NCBI RefSeq assembly: GCF_000743525.1
Contig: NZ_JQGK01000005.1
Location: 62,001-126,000 of the forward strand
Reading direction: 5' to 3'
Source of the DNA: Sulfurospirillum sp. SCADC
Lineage (GTDB): Bacteria; Campylobacterota; Campylobacteria; Campylobacterales; Sulfurospirillaceae
DNA: 64,000 nt
Both the position numbers and the translations under genes were made by a program. The notes under the pieces are model-generated. The model made no database searches. It worked only from the letters and a program-made list of their open reading frames with translations, and had not been told where the DNA came from. Below, one piece after another: positions 18,526-27,472 of this stretch. The first letter of the stretch is position 1, and the number at the start of each line of letters is the position of its first letter.

Positions 18526-18555
18526 AGAGAGGTGCTTGGCGGCAAAAACCTCTCT
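18526..18555 (-). terminator. Terminator after yceI-like gene
   Basis: On the minus strand AGAGAGGT and ACCTCTCT form an 8-bp stem followed by TTTTT, directly downstream of the YceI-like gene at 18579. Confidence 0.8.
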
Positions 18556-18578
18556 TCATGATAATGGGATGTAGAAAT

Positions 18579-19061
18579 TTATTTCTTGATGTCGTATTTA
18601 ACGGTTACTTCATCACCTGATTTAATCGCACCAAACATAACAGAAGGAATCTCTAAACCAAACTCTGTCATTTTGACTTTAAAATTACCAGAGACATGAT
18701 CTAGCGTTAAAACTTCGGGCTTTAACGTTTCGGTTCGCTCTTTATCCAGCACTTTGAAAACACCTTTGACGGTTCCTGCGGCAAGATCTGCTTCAAGAAG
18801 CTTAAAGGTAATCACATTGTTGCGATCAATTTTAAGTGTCTCATAAGCTTTCTCATCGAGTCCTTCATCACCACTTTTCAGTGTTTTAATTTGAACGGAA
18901 ACGTTCAATTTTGTGATTTTAGAACCATCGTTTTCAAAAGCAACATCGGTTTTGTTCGAGACCATTTTCCAATCATGGAGTGTTGATGTTCCATGAATCT
19001 CAATATTTTCAGCGTATACCAAGCCTGATAAAAGCAAAAGGCTGCAAATCAATTTTTTCAC
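18579..19061 (-). CDS. YceI-like periplasmic protein
   Basis: 160 residues. The signal peptide MKKLICSLLLLSGLVYA is followed by a YceI-type barrel: IEIHGTSTLHDWKMVSN, KSGDEGLDEKAYETLKID, VSGNFKVKMTEFGLEIPSVMFGAIKSGDEVTV. The 'STLHDW' variety is typical of shorter YceI relatives rather than the polyisoprenoid-binding type at 2386. It lies 18 bp downstream of the porin gene and is probably co-transcribed. Confidence 0.82.
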   Translation of the reverse strand: MKKLICSLLLLSGLVYAENIEIHGTSTLHDWKMVSNKTDVAFENDGSKITKLNVSVQIKTLKSGDEGLDEKAYETLKIDRNNVITFKLLEADLAAGTVKGVFKVLDKERTETLKPEVLTLDHVSGNFKVKMTEFGLEIPSVMFGAIKSGDEVTVKYDIKK

Positions 19062-19078
19062 GTTAAATCCTTGTAAAA

Positions 19079-20365
19079 TTAGAAGCTAAGCGCTGCGTTG
19101 ACCATAAAGCCGTTGAAGCTTGCATTGCCGTTTCTATAGATAGCAAATTTCTCACGCTCTTGATCGATATATTCGATTTTTGCAACAGCATTTTTAGAGA
19201 GGAACCAGCCCGCTGCTAACTGCCATTGGGTTAATTCTGCATCACCAAAGTCATTGAAGGCATCTTGATATTCTTGAACAGCATTTTCATAACGTGCAGC
19301 TAGCCAGAATTTGTCATTGTAGAAACGTTGGACAAGATCGACCGCGTAGTGTTTTGTATCGGCAGATTTACCGTTGATATCTTCTGCATTGATGACTTCA
19401 TACATAGCGTAAAATTCGGTATCTTTGTATTTTAAGAAAAAGTTTGTTTTAGAAGCAAGAACATCGGGTGTTATAGTCGCTGTACCCGCAGAGGTGTAAA
19501 CCGATGTTGGTTGCCATCCAGAAGAGAAAACATCGGTATTTGCTGTACCATAAACGTTTCGAATAACATTACCCGCTTTATCGCCATTGTATAAATCGAC
19601 TCTGTTGACACCTTCGATATAATAGACAGATTCGGTAATTCTAAAGCGTAGGTCATCACTAAATTCATGATCAAAACCAATTTTTCCATAAAGTGCATAG
19701 CGGTTACTGCTCGTACTTGCTGTTTCAACAACGGTTGTATCTTGAGGATTGGCTTGACCGTTTGTAACACCTACCATCGCAAATGAACTAATGGCAGGAA
19801 TGCGGTAAAGGACTTCAACATGCGTACCTTGAGTGTAGCCATCAACTGCTAGGTTATTAATAAAAGGATTGCGCATAACATTGGCATTATCCGTTCTTCT
19901 GTACTGATCATCACCATAGTTAATATCATTGACACCGATTTTGATGGTGGTATTTCTCATAACATCAGAGAGAAAACCAGGCGCTATAAAATCCAAGTTA
20001 TCGATCGTTGCATAACCACCTTTGACATAGGTTTCATTGTGATGGTGACTTGCTAGCATGGTTTGTAATTTGACATTAAAACCACTCATGATTTTTCCAT
20101 AAATATCAAAGTTTGCCGTTGGTAAAATGAGCGCTTCTTCAATTCCTCCACTACCTAAAGAGTACGTTGTACCATTCGTTGTAGTTCCTTGATAATCTTG
20201 ACTCAATCCTTGATAATAAAAAGACAAGTCAACGGCAAAACTGACTTCTGGTTTTCCACTGAAAGCAGAAGTATCTTTTTCTGGTTCAAATTGTTGAACA
20301 ATCTTAGCACTCGCCAAAGTGCCACAGACAACTGTACTTAAAAGTACGATAGCGATTTTTTTCAT
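19079..20365 (-). CDS. Outer-membrane porin-like beta-barrel protein
   Basis: 428 residues. The signal peptide MKKIAIVLLSTVVCGTLASA is followed by a mature protein with alternating polar/aromatic strands and a C-terminal Phe (GFMVNAALSF), as expected for a beta-barrel. Segments such as DVMRNTTIKIGVNDINYGDDQYRRTDNANVMRNPFINNLAVDG recall Campylobacterota porins. Substrate not deducible. It is in an operon with a YceI gene and flanked by two AraC regulators, suggesting an inducible outer-membrane/periplasm module. Confidence 0.7.
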   Translation of the reverse strand: MKKIAIVLLSTVVCGTLASAKIVQQFEPEKDTSAFSGKPEVSFAVDLSFYYQGLSQDYQGTTTNGTTYSLGSGGIEEALILPTANFDIYGKIMSGFNVKLQTMLASHHHNETYVKGGYATIDNLDFIAPGFLSDVMRNTTIKIGVNDINYGDDQYRRTDNANVMRNPFINNLAVDGYTQGTHVEVLYRIPAISSFAMVGVTNGQANPQDTTVVETASTSSNRYALYGKIGFDHEFSDDLRFRITESVYYIEGVNRVDLYNGDKAGNVIRNVYGTANTDVFSSGWQPTSVYTSAGTATITPDVLASKTNFFLKYKDTEFYAMYEVINAEDINGKSADTKHYAVDLVQRFYNDKFWLAARYENAVQEYQDAFNDFGDAELTQWQLAAGWFLSKNAVAKIEYIDQEREKFAIYRNGNASFNGFMVNAALSF

Positions 20366-20439
20366 TGTAATTCCTCCGAAAGTTAAATTTCAGATAAATT
20401 ATAACGGTTAACTTTTATTTTTAAAATGGATTTTCATTA

Positions 20440-21255
20440 TTAAAAATTGTACTTTTCTTCCATTGCATTACGAAAATGCTTTGGAGAAACACCAACTTCA
20501 CGTTTAAAGAAACGACTAAAGTACGCAGGATCTATAAAGCCTAAACGATCAGCAATTTCATTGCAAGACAGGGTGTCGTATTTGAGGAGTCTTTTGGCTT
20601 CTTGCATCGTCTTCGTGCGAATAAATTCACCGCAGTTAAATCCTGAACTCTCTTTAATAGCTTGATTGAGAAGCTTGACACTGGTTTTTAATTTTTTAGC
20701 GTAGTAGGTGACAGGTGTGATTTGGTAGTTGTTCTCATGCATAAGATCATTGAGTTTTGTAAAAAGCGCATTGGTCATAAACGATGCAGGTTTTGCAGGT
20801 AACGCACGTTTGACATAAATGAGCAAAATTTGAAGCAGATTGGTAATCGTGCAATCTTTAAATGATTTGGATGTGCGGTATTCTACATGTAAATTTTTCA
20901 AGATCGTTTCAAAGGACAAAAATTCAGACTCACTGACATTCACCGTATCAAAATGAAAGAGGGAGATGTATTCGATGAATGATCGCTCAGAGAAGAAAGA
21001 GGCATCGAATTTCAAAAGATACCCATGAAGATTGCGCGTGTGTTCCCAGCCATGGATTTGATTGGGGGAGACGAGAAAAAAGGAGTGTTTGTGAATTTCA
21101 TAACTCTGACAATCCACGTAAAATGTTCCTTCACCTTCAAGAATAAAAAAAAGTTCATAGCAATCGTGTTTATGCCGAGGCACAGGCGTTAGATATTCGA
21201 TTTTATCAATTTTAAAATGCTCTTCAGTGATACTGTAATGAGGTAATGTCATCAT
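20440..21255 (-). CDS. AraC family transcriptional regulator
   Basis: 271 residues. The cupin-type sensor domain (PVPRHKHDCYELFFILEGEGTFYVDCQSYEIHKHSFFLVSPNQIHGWEH) has several His and Cys residues that could bind a metal. The C-terminal double helix-turn-helix ends EIADRLGFIDPAYFSRFFKREVGVSPKHFRNA. It is about 40 percent identical by eye to the regulator at 17555 and is probably a regulator of the porin/yceI operon. The ATG at 21255 follows AGGAGGG. Confidence 0.92.
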   Translation of the reverse strand: MMTLPHYSITEEHFKIDKIEYLTPVPRHKHDCYELFFILEGEGTFYVDCQSYEIHKHSFFLVSPNQIHGWEHTRNLHGYLLKFDASFFSERSFIEYISLFHFDTVNVSESEFLSFETILKNLHVEYRTSKSFKDCTITNLLQILLIYVKRALPAKPASFMTNALFTKLNDLMHENNYQITPVTYYAKKLKTSVKLLNQAIKESSGFNCGEFIRTKTMQEAKRLLKYDTLSCNEIADRLGFIDPAYFSRFFKREVGVSPKHFRNAMEEKYNF

Positions 21256-21748
21256 ACCCTCCTTTTTAAAAAATGGTTATGAATTGAAATCTAGAAATAG
21301 GAATTAAAGTTATTATTTTTTCGTCACTTATATGAAAAAATGAGAATTGTATTAACCTTAATATTTCCATATTTTTATGAAGTATATCAGATAGGTCAGT
21401 TGTATATAAATGGATTTTCAGGATAAATGATAGTACTTTTAAGCCCTATTATGTAGTAAAAGTGTCTTTTTTGTGGCATAAAGATTCACTTTAGCGCGTT
21501 TTTATGGTGTTTTTAGATAGAAAATGTACTTTTGAGAATTATACTCATAAACTAGTAGTATTTGATAAGTGATATGTGATAAAGTTTTAAAAATGAAATG
21601 AATTTTGGTACCCTATAAAAATAGTAGACAAAGATTGTTTGATTTTATAAAATTAATTCGTCTATTCTTGAGTGATTAACTATTATATTTTTTAATGGCT
21701 GTGTCAGAAAACAAGGTGCTAGAAAGTGTGGAGTATTTTAAAAAAGAG
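21256..21748. other. AT-rich intergenic region without recognisable gene
   Basis: About 490 bp of very AT-rich DNA with no convincing open frame or RNA gene. It presumably holds the promoter of the AraC gene at 20440. Short repeats of TACTTTT and AAGTGT occur, but nothing is strong enough to call. Confidence 0.5.
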
Positions 21749-21786
21749 ACGAGCGTTCTTGAAACTCACTGTGCAAGAACGCTCGT
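21749..21786 (-). terminator. Rho-independent terminator after the DUF190 gene
   Basis: ACGAGCGTTCTTG (21749-21761) pairs perfectly with CAAGAACGCTCGT (21774-21786). On the minus strand a run of T's follows the stem, which ends the crcB-DUF190 transcript. Confidence 0.88.
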
Positions 21787-21789
21787 GAA

Positions 21790-22101
21790 TTAAAGTGTCC
21801 CAAATTCGATTGCAGTTTTGGTGTAGAATAGCCCTAGTTTTTCTTCATTTAAAAGCGCAAAGAGTTTTTCACACTCTGTTTCATTTACATTCATAATAAT
21901 CTCAAGTGGCTCATCCGCCAGTTCAAAAAAGTTGGAGGAGTGCAGCTTCCCATCTCGCCCGACGCCTTGTGCAGCATGAAGAACCGTTATGCCTTTAATA
22001 CCGATTTTTTCAGCAATCTCCATAAGCCACTGGCTGATAGGCTCACCATTAGGGTGTTTACGACTTTGCAGCGTTGAAAAAACGAGTTGAAAACCTTTCA
22101 T
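21790..22101 (-). CDS. DUF190 family PII-like protein
   Basis: 103 residues. [53 protein letters not shown] resembles DUF190, a small PII-like fold protein that is nearly always paired with crcB. It overlaps the crcB stop by 4 bp. It may modulate fluoride export; the mechanism is not established. Confidence 0.85.
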   Translation of the reverse strand: MKGFQLVFSTLQSRKHPNGEPISQWLMEIAEKIGIKGITVLHAAQGVGRDGKLHSSNFFELADEPLEIIMNVNETECEKLFALLNEEKLGLFYTKTAIEFGTL

Positions 22102-22487
22102 AAGCTTCCTTTGTGAAGTAGGGTGTAACTGGCAATGCCAAGCAGTGTCATCGTGATCGAACCCATTAGATGTAAAAAAACGGCCACGATGCTCATGCTA
22201 AAACGCCCTTCTTGAATGAGGGTCACAATCTCGGCGCTAAAGGTGCTAAACGTGGTAAGTCCGCCTAAAAATCCAGTAATGATAAAAAGTCGCCATTCAG
22301 GCGCTAAGGCTGTATTGGAAGCAAAAAAAGCGATGAATAATCCAATCAAATAACCACCCAGTAAATTAGCACTGAGGGTACCTAGTGGAATGGAAGGGTA
22401 AAGAGAGTTTAACTTAGTGCCTAAAAGCCAGCGTAAAAGTGCGCCAAACCCCGCACCTGAAAAAATAGCCAAAACGGTGTAAAACAT
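22098..22487 (-). CDS. crcB: Fluoride channel CrcB/Fluc
   Basis: 129 residues from the ATG at 22487; an upstream in-frame ATG at 22595 would add a non-homologous 36-residue tail. Four membrane segments are visible, with family signatures [27 protein letters not shown] (conserved Asn) and [15 protein letters not shown] (Phe-box and Thr/Ser track). Small dual-topology fluoride channel. I saw no fluoride riboswitch in its leader. Confidence 0.92.
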   Translation of the reverse strand: MFYTVLAIFSGAGFGALLRWLLGTKLNSLYPSIPLGTLSANLLGGYLIGLFIAFFASNTALAPEWRLFIITGFLGGLTTFSTFSAEIVTLIQEGRFSMSIVAVFLHLMGSITMTLLGIASYTLLHKGSL

Positions 22488-22675
22488 CCCAAAACCTTCT
22501 ATAAAATTTGAGGAAGTATAACATAAAGGCGCTTCACCTGCTGAAAGTGGGCGCATGGAAGGGGGGGAAATCTTTACATGTAAAGATTTTAGCAATGATA
22601 GGGGTTAAAGTTTTGGAGCAGGATTTTTCTATTAAAGCGTACATGAAGATGCCCCAAAAGGGCATCTTCATCTTT

Positions 22676-23443
22676 TTACGACACTCTCCATAAAATAATC
22701 CCTTTTTCGGCTTCCGTGGTCACTTGCACTTTATCACCTTCAAGATTGGCGACTAAAATGGACTCAACGATTGCTTCATCGGGTGTAATTTCTTTGCGTT
22801 TGAGTTGATCGTAGGCGTACTCTTTTGCCTCTTCAAAACTGTAGGTTTCACTCCAAGAAGTTTCAAAAAAGCTACTTTCATAAGCGATGTTGCGCTCATC
22901 TAAGATGTCAATAAATTGTTTTGCCTTAATGCAACCTGCCGACGCGCAATCTTCCTCTTCTTCGATGATATGCGCTTTAACTAAGGCTTCGACCAGTTTA
23001 TTGATGCGGTATTTTCCCCAGCCCACATAAATGCCCAGTCTTTTGGTCGCACCCAGCATCTTTTCAATCTTTTGAAGATCGCTAATCGCAGGCGTCATGG
23101 AGGCGATGACGATGTCGTATTGTTGGCTCAGTGGAAACGAATCCCAATCGCTTTGGTGGGTGTGCATTTGAGAGCTTACACCTTGCTCTTTCGCATCTTC
23201 ATTGAGTGCGGCTAGCATGCCCTCAGAGATGTCCATCGCTGTGACAAGGGCTCCTTTTTGGGCTAAAGGAATGGCAATGGCTCCTGTGCCAGCCCCAATA
23301 TCTAAAATAGAAGCACCTTCAAATGAGACATTTCTGTTTTGACACCAAGAGAGGATGTGATTGACATCTTTACTCATTGAAGCATCATTAAAACGCGGGT
23401 AGCGCTTTGCCATATTGTCCCAAAAGTTGAAATTGGGTTCCAT
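22676..23443 (-). CDS. Class I SAM-dependent methyltransferase with a ModE box
   Basis: 255 residues. SAM-binding motif I is ILDIGAGTGAIAIPLAQKG (near residue 46), then TAMDISEGMLAAL and a motif-IV-like YDIVIASMTPAI. The C-terminal half carries a Cys-containing segment DCASAGCIKAKQF. Substrate unknown. A near-perfect 24-bp ModE box lies 17 bp upstream of the start codon (23460-23483), so it should respond to molybdate/tungstate. It is next to a FecB-type binding protein and a TonB receptor, suggesting a role in metal-complex handling (inference). Confidence 0.82.
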   Translation of the reverse strand: MEPNFNFWDNMAKRYPRFNDASMSKDVNHILSWCQNRNVSFEGASILDIGAGTGAIAIPLAQKGALVTAMDISEGMLAALNEDAKEQGVSSQMHTHQSDWDSFPLSQQYDIVIASMTPAISDLQKIEKMLGATKRLGIYVGWGKYRINKLVEALVKAHIIEEEEDCASAGCIKAKQFIDILDERNIAYESSFFETSWSETYSFEEAKEYAYDQLKRKEITPDEAIVESILVANLEGDKVQVTTEAEKGIILWRVS

Positions 23444-23459
23444 GAAGTATCCTTTGTAA

Positions 23460-23483
23460 CGTTATATACACAGCACTATAACG
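23460..23483. promoter_or_regulatory. ModE box upstream of the methyltransferase
   Basis: CGTTATATACACAGCACTAT followed by AACG gives CGTTATA-N10-TATAACG, the same 24-bp layout as the E. coli modA ModE site as I recall it. It is the best match in the window. Confidence 0.8.
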
Positions 23484-23542
23484 AAATTTACTTCGAAGTA
23501 CAAGAGAGGCGTGCTTAAATTTACATCATGAAACCCAAGGCA

Positions 23543-24568
23543 TTAAAGATCAAAATAGGTTTTAAGATCCTCATCACTGAGTGCAACACCAAAAAAGAGT
23601 TGGTAAAACGCTCTGACTTTTTCTTGAATTTTGTACGGATAACGGGTCGGATAGAGTTTACTCGCAATCCAGTGTACCCCGATAATGCGCATAAAAGAGG
23701 GTGGGTGATCTGTCCAGTTAAACGGCGATTTTGGGATAAGATAGACATGTTTGGCTTGTACCGCTTTGAGCATCGCCCATTTTTTATCTTCAAAGATCGT
23801 TTTGTAAAACGCAGGACTTTGGACGATGATCACTTCAGGTGCATAACTCAAAACCTGCTCAAAACTGACCTCTTGCATGCCTATGACGCTGTTTTGAACG
23901 CACTTATGGACTAAATTGCCCCCTGCTAGCACTAAAGGTTCGGAGTGAAACGAGACATCGCACTCCGTTTGTAACCCAAAAGGACCTTCGGCATAATAAA
24001 CTTTGGTACGTTCCTTTAGAGGAATGCTCGCTACAAAGGTTTTTAGCTCGTCCAGATAGGTTTGCGCCATGGTAGCAAGGGCATTCGCTCTCTCCTCTTT
24101 GTGCATCACTTTGCCAAGATAACGAAGCACTTCAGGGTAATTGCGCGAATCATCGATGTTCACTTTCAGTGCAGGAATGTTGATGCGCGCCAAATCTTTT
24201 GCCGTTTTTTCATTCAGAAGCGGCGTATCCCATGTGATGATCACGTCGGGTTTTGCGGCGATAATGGCTTCAAGATTGGGTGTGTTATTGCCGTGCCAAC
24301 CGCCTAAAATGGGAAGACTCATAAAATGTTTGGACAAAAATGTGTCACCATTGGCGTTGTCTTGGTTGGTTTGTGGAAAATTGACACCAATGAGGGGTGC
24401 GTCATCAATGACGTAAATCATAAAACTAATCGGTGGTGCCGAGCCGTAAATGCGCGTGATAGGTTCAGGCAAGGTGATTGATTTGCCCGAAATATCAACA
24501 AACGTGCGCGCTTCATTGGCAAAAAGCGAAACGAAAACAAGTAAAAAAGCAAGAATAAAACGCATCAT
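23543..24568 (-). CDS. Periplasmic metal-complex binding protein (FecB/BtuF fold), copy 1
   Basis: 341 residues. Signal peptide MRFILAFLLVFVSLFA; the second Met at 24565 has the better spacing to GGAG. Then DISGKSITLPEPITRIYGSAPPISFMIY and LEAIIAAKPDVIITWDTP, the Peripla_BP_2 fold of siderophore, haem, cobalamin and FecCD-type molybdate transporters. It is a close paralogue of the protein at 30760 (same length, same FNWxDxPPSFMRxxGVxWx segment). It has no permease or ATPase of its own and may share the pair at 31782-33583. It follows the TonB receptor gene by 8 bp. Confidence 0.85.
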   Translation of the reverse strand: MMRFILAFLLVFVSLFANEARTFVDISGKSITLPEPITRIYGSAPPISFMIYVIDDAPLIGVNFPQTNQDNANGDTFLSKHFMSLPILGGWHGNNTPNLEAIIAAKPDVIITWDTPLLNEKTAKDLARINIPALKVNIDDSRNYPEVLRYLGKVMHKEERANALATMAQTYLDELKTFVASIPLKERTKVYYAEGPFGLQTECDVSFHSEPLVLAGGNLVHKCVQNSVIGMQEVSFEQVLSYAPEVIIVQSPAFYKTIFEDKKWAMLKAVQAKHVYLIPKSPFNWTDHPPSFMRIIGVHWIASKLYPTRYPYKIQEKVRAFYQLFFGVALSDEDLKTYFDL

Positions 24569-24576
24569 AACTCCTT

Positions 24577-26661
24577 TTAAAATGCTGCTTTAAGCGATAA
24601 AACACCGTTGATACCAGCATTGTCAGGTAAATACCATGCCGTTGAAGAGACTTTATCAAGGTGTTCACGATAGGATTTATCGAAGATGTTATTGAGTTCA
24701 AAACTGACCACCGCATTTTTAAGAACGCCTAGTTTTGAAAATCCATAGCTCATCGAAGCGTTGGTCAAAGAATACCCTGGTGTCGCGATTTCGCCATTGA
24801 CACTAGAGATGCGATCTTGATTGTCGACAAAGACCTCTTCAAGTTTCCAACTAAGCCCAATGGAGCGTTTTTGTGCCAAGGAGAGGGTCAGTTTTTGAGG
24901 AGCAATAAAGGCTAAAGGTGTGTCATCCTCTTCATTTTGACCACGTGTGTAAAGGTATGCCGCTTCTACAAAAAGATCATTGCCTAGTCCATAGCCTGCC
25001 ATAGCTTCAGCACCGTAAATGATTGCTTCATCAAGGTTGATATAACGTTTGATAGGAAGTCCACCTGTGGTCATGTAACCTGTTTTAACCAGCTCGATGT
25101 AATCAGAGTAGCGTTGGTAGTAAAGCGCTGAGGTGTAGTAAAAACGCTCGTACTTACCATCCATTCCCACGTCAATGTCCCATACTTTTTCATTTTCAAG
25201 CGTTTGATTAGGTATTTGGCTTCCATAGCTTGGATTATTACCATACGCTTCGTTAAAATACGGGGTTCGCTCGGCGTTAGAGAGTTTGATGTAGGGTACA
25301 AACGCAGAAGAAATCTCATAGCCTGCTTTGGCACTCATGGAGAGAAGATTATCGCGCTCATTGGTATTGGTTTTCTGAATCAGCGCATCGAGTGCTTCGG
25401 GGAGTAAGGAATCCAATTTGGTGGTATTGACATTGGAAGTAACGTTGCGTTTGACATTTTCATAGCCAGCGCTCAGAGTGTAAAACGCTTTGCCATATTT
25501 AATGTCATCACTCAGTTGCAGACCCACATTGGTATAATCACCCCCTTTAATACCAAAGGCGCTCGTCCAATCGCCCCATGTCCCTGTTGAGTTATTCCAA
25601 CTTCTCACACCGTTGGTGATCTCCATTTTAGAGTAGGTCATCACCAATGAGAGCGTTTGATGCTCATCTAACTCTTTTTTGCCCGAAAGCTTAGCGCCTT
25701 TGGTATTGCTTTCTCTAAAAAGCTCTTGATTATAGGGGACACCTGACTCTTTTTTGGTATTGATGTCATAGTGCAAATCGTTTTTAAAGATTTGGAAATC
25801 AATGTCGCTTAAGCCATACCACTCTGCTTTCCGAAACCCTACAAAATAGGTTTTGGCATCATCATTAGGGTGATCGGTATAGTTCCAAACACCGCTTTGT
25901 TGATAGCGCGAGAGTGGATCGGCTGAGCTGCTTTTATCTTTCATAAAACGACCGTAAATATAGCTGTCATCCCCTGTTTTTACCGCTGTAGAGATAGTGT
26001 AATGTTTACTATCGGAGTCAGAATGAAGGACTTCGTCTCCTGCGCCATTGTCATAGTTATTGTATTCGCTCACACTACCACTGAGTGAGAAGTTGACAAA
26101 TTGATTGTAAAGGGTTGTCCCAATGCCCGTGGTATAACCTGTTTGTGAAAAAAGCGATGTTTTGGCGTTGATGAAACTGGACTCTTGAAATTCATCGCTT
26201 GTGCTAAATTTCGGCTCTTTGAGCTTGACGATCACAGCGCCGTTCATCGCTCCCATACCGACATTAGCGCCATTCGCTCCTCTGTAAACATCCACCTCTT
26301 GCACGTCTATCATCGTAAAAAGATTCGTCGAATCTGGGTGCGCTGCATTGATGCGCATTCCTTCGATATAAATGGGCACGCCATTCACACCTCGTCCTCT
26401 GATGTAAGGCTCAGCGTTGTATTCACCTGCTTTTTTGTAGTTGACAAAAAAAGTATCGCCCAGTGCTTCATTGAGCGTGGTGGGTTGGCTTGAAAGCTCT
26501 TGGGTGTCAATGGTAGTTTTTGCATCACTAAGACTTAGGGTTTGAGAAGTCTCTTTCTCTTCTTCAACCGAAACAGGCTCTAGGGTAACACTTTGCGCCG
26601 CATAGGCAGATAAAGAACACAAACTCATAGCAACGATCCATGAAAGCGGGGTTTTCTTCAT
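24577..26661 (-). CDS. TonB-dependent outer-membrane receptor, copy 1
   Basis: 694 residues. After a signal peptide (SLCSLSAYA region), the plug domain shows YIRGRGVNGVPIYIEGMRINAAHPDST and VDVYRGANGANVGMGAMNGAVIVKLKEP; a long 22-strand barrel then ends in SLKAAF with terminal Phe. Substrate is not deducible from sequence alone. Its operon (globin-like gene, this receptor, binding protein) begins at a ModE-box-like site (27321), and ModE itself is adjacent, so a molybdate/tungstate complex or metallophore is a reasonable guess. Confidence 0.9.
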   Translation of the reverse strand: MKKTPLSWIVAMSLCSLSAYAAQSVTLEPVSVEEEKETSQTLSLSDAKTTIDTQELSSQPTTLNEALGDTFFVNYKKAGEYNAEPYIRGRGVNGVPIYIEGMRINAAHPDSTNLFTMIDVQEVDVYRGANGANVGMGAMNGAVIVKLKEPKFSTSDEFQESSFINAKTSLFSQTGYTTGIGTTLYNQFVNFSLSGSVSEYNNYDNGAGDEVLHSDSDSKHYTISTAVKTGDDSYIYGRFMKDKSSSADPLSRYQQSGVWNYTDHPNDDAKTYFVGFRKAEWYGLSDIDFQIFKNDLHYDINTKKESGVPYNQELFRESNTKGAKLSGKKELDEHQTLSLVMTYSKMEITNGVRSWNNSTGTWGDWTSAFGIKGGDYTNVGLQLSDDIKYGKAFYTLSAGYENVKRNVTSNVNTTKLDSLLPEALDALIQKTNTNERDNLLSMSAKAGYEISSAFVPYIKLSNAERTPYFNEAYGNNPSYGSQIPNQTLENEKVWDIDVGMDGKYERFYYTSALYYQRYSDYIELVKTGYMTTGGLPIKRYINLDEAIIYGAEAMAGYGLGNDLFVEAAYLYTRGQNEEDDTPLAFIAPQKLTLSLAQKRSIGLSWKLEEVFVDNQDRISSVNGEIATPGYSLTNASMSYGFSKLGVLKNAVVSFELNNIFDKSYREHLDKVSSTAWYLPDNAGINGVLSLKAAF

Positions 26662-26699
26662 TCTAATTTCCTTAGGGTTTTGTTTACATGTAAAAGGTG

Positions 26700-27273
26700 T
26701 TAAACGTCAAAATACGATTGAATGCTTTCATACGGATAGCGTTTGACCATCTCCATACTCGTCCTTCGATTAATCATACGAATCGAGATAGCCTCAACCC
26801 AATTCCAGATTTCGGGCAAAAGTTCTTTAGGAACGAACGGCGCACTGTTTGAGCGCTTTTCGAAAGCTCATGAGCCAAATATCGCGCCCCGTTTCGGTCA
26901 CTTCAAAAGGAAAATGGCGATCACGAAGTTTGGGGTGCCCTTGCACACTCGTGTAGAGGTCTTTGCCGCCTAACATCTGCACAAAAAAGTCTTCGATTTT
27001 GCGCGTAGCAGCGATAAAAGCAGATTCCTCTTGTGGATAGAGATGCCCAATCTTACTGTGGCGCACGAGCTCATGATGGACTTTGACCACTTCACGAATT
27101 TTCGCTTCACCAAGAGCTAAATACGTTCTATTGGAAGGGAAAAACAGCTCAGGAAAGATCATATCGATCTTCGGATGAGCTCGCCTTGGGCTCTCATCGG
27201 CAACGGGAAAAGGTGCGTTTGTGTCGCACTCACTGAATAATTGAACTTGAATTCCATCGATTATGACAGGCAT
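26700..27273 (-). pseudogene. Truncated-hemoglobin-like gene, frameshifted near its 3' end
   Basis: The intact frame from 27273 stops at 26827 after 148 residues (ending ALKQCAVRS). Just before that stop the other frame resumes family sequence (VPKELLPEIWNWVEAISIRM ... ending at 26700), parallel to FPKELIGEFWNWIEPFSMRM in the intact paralogue at 30053. A one-base shift at about 26845-26865 explains it. The fold resembles truncated hemoglobins: LGEAKIREVVKVHHELV, IGHLYPQEE, LGGKDLYTSVQGHPKLRDRHFPFEVTE, IWLMSFRKAL. It could be a sequencing error, a decayed gene or a functional short form. First gene of a ModE-box operon. Confidence 0.7.
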
Positions 27274-27320
27274 GGTGTCTCCTTAGAGTATTAGAATACG
27301 TAATAATTTTTACACTAATA

Positions 27321-27344
27321 CGTTATATAAATAAAAATATAATG
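27321..27344. promoter_or_regulatory. ModE-box-like site upstream of globin/TonB-receptor operon
   Basis: CGTTATAT-AAATAAAA-ATATAATG, 24 bp, differs from the perfect inverted repeat by one base in the last half-site. It lies 48 bp upstream of the operon start codon. Confidence 0.6.
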
Positions 27345-27472
27345 ATAGCAGGAAAAAAAATGTATGGCAAGGGTAAAAATAGCGGAAGTATTATTTTATG
27401 CGCATCAAAATGGTTACAATTTAAGCATTATAAAAGAGAGCAGGGGAAAATAAAAAAGGCGTTTAAAGGGTA

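Noticed and set aside
22488-22595. N-terminal extension of CrcB
   Set aside because: It runs through an intergenic TTACATGTAA copy and lacks resemblance to the family; the internal ATG begins the first helix correctly.
22488-22600. Fluoride riboswitch before crcB
   Set aside because: I could not find the conserved pseudoknot sequences of that riboswitch in the leader.
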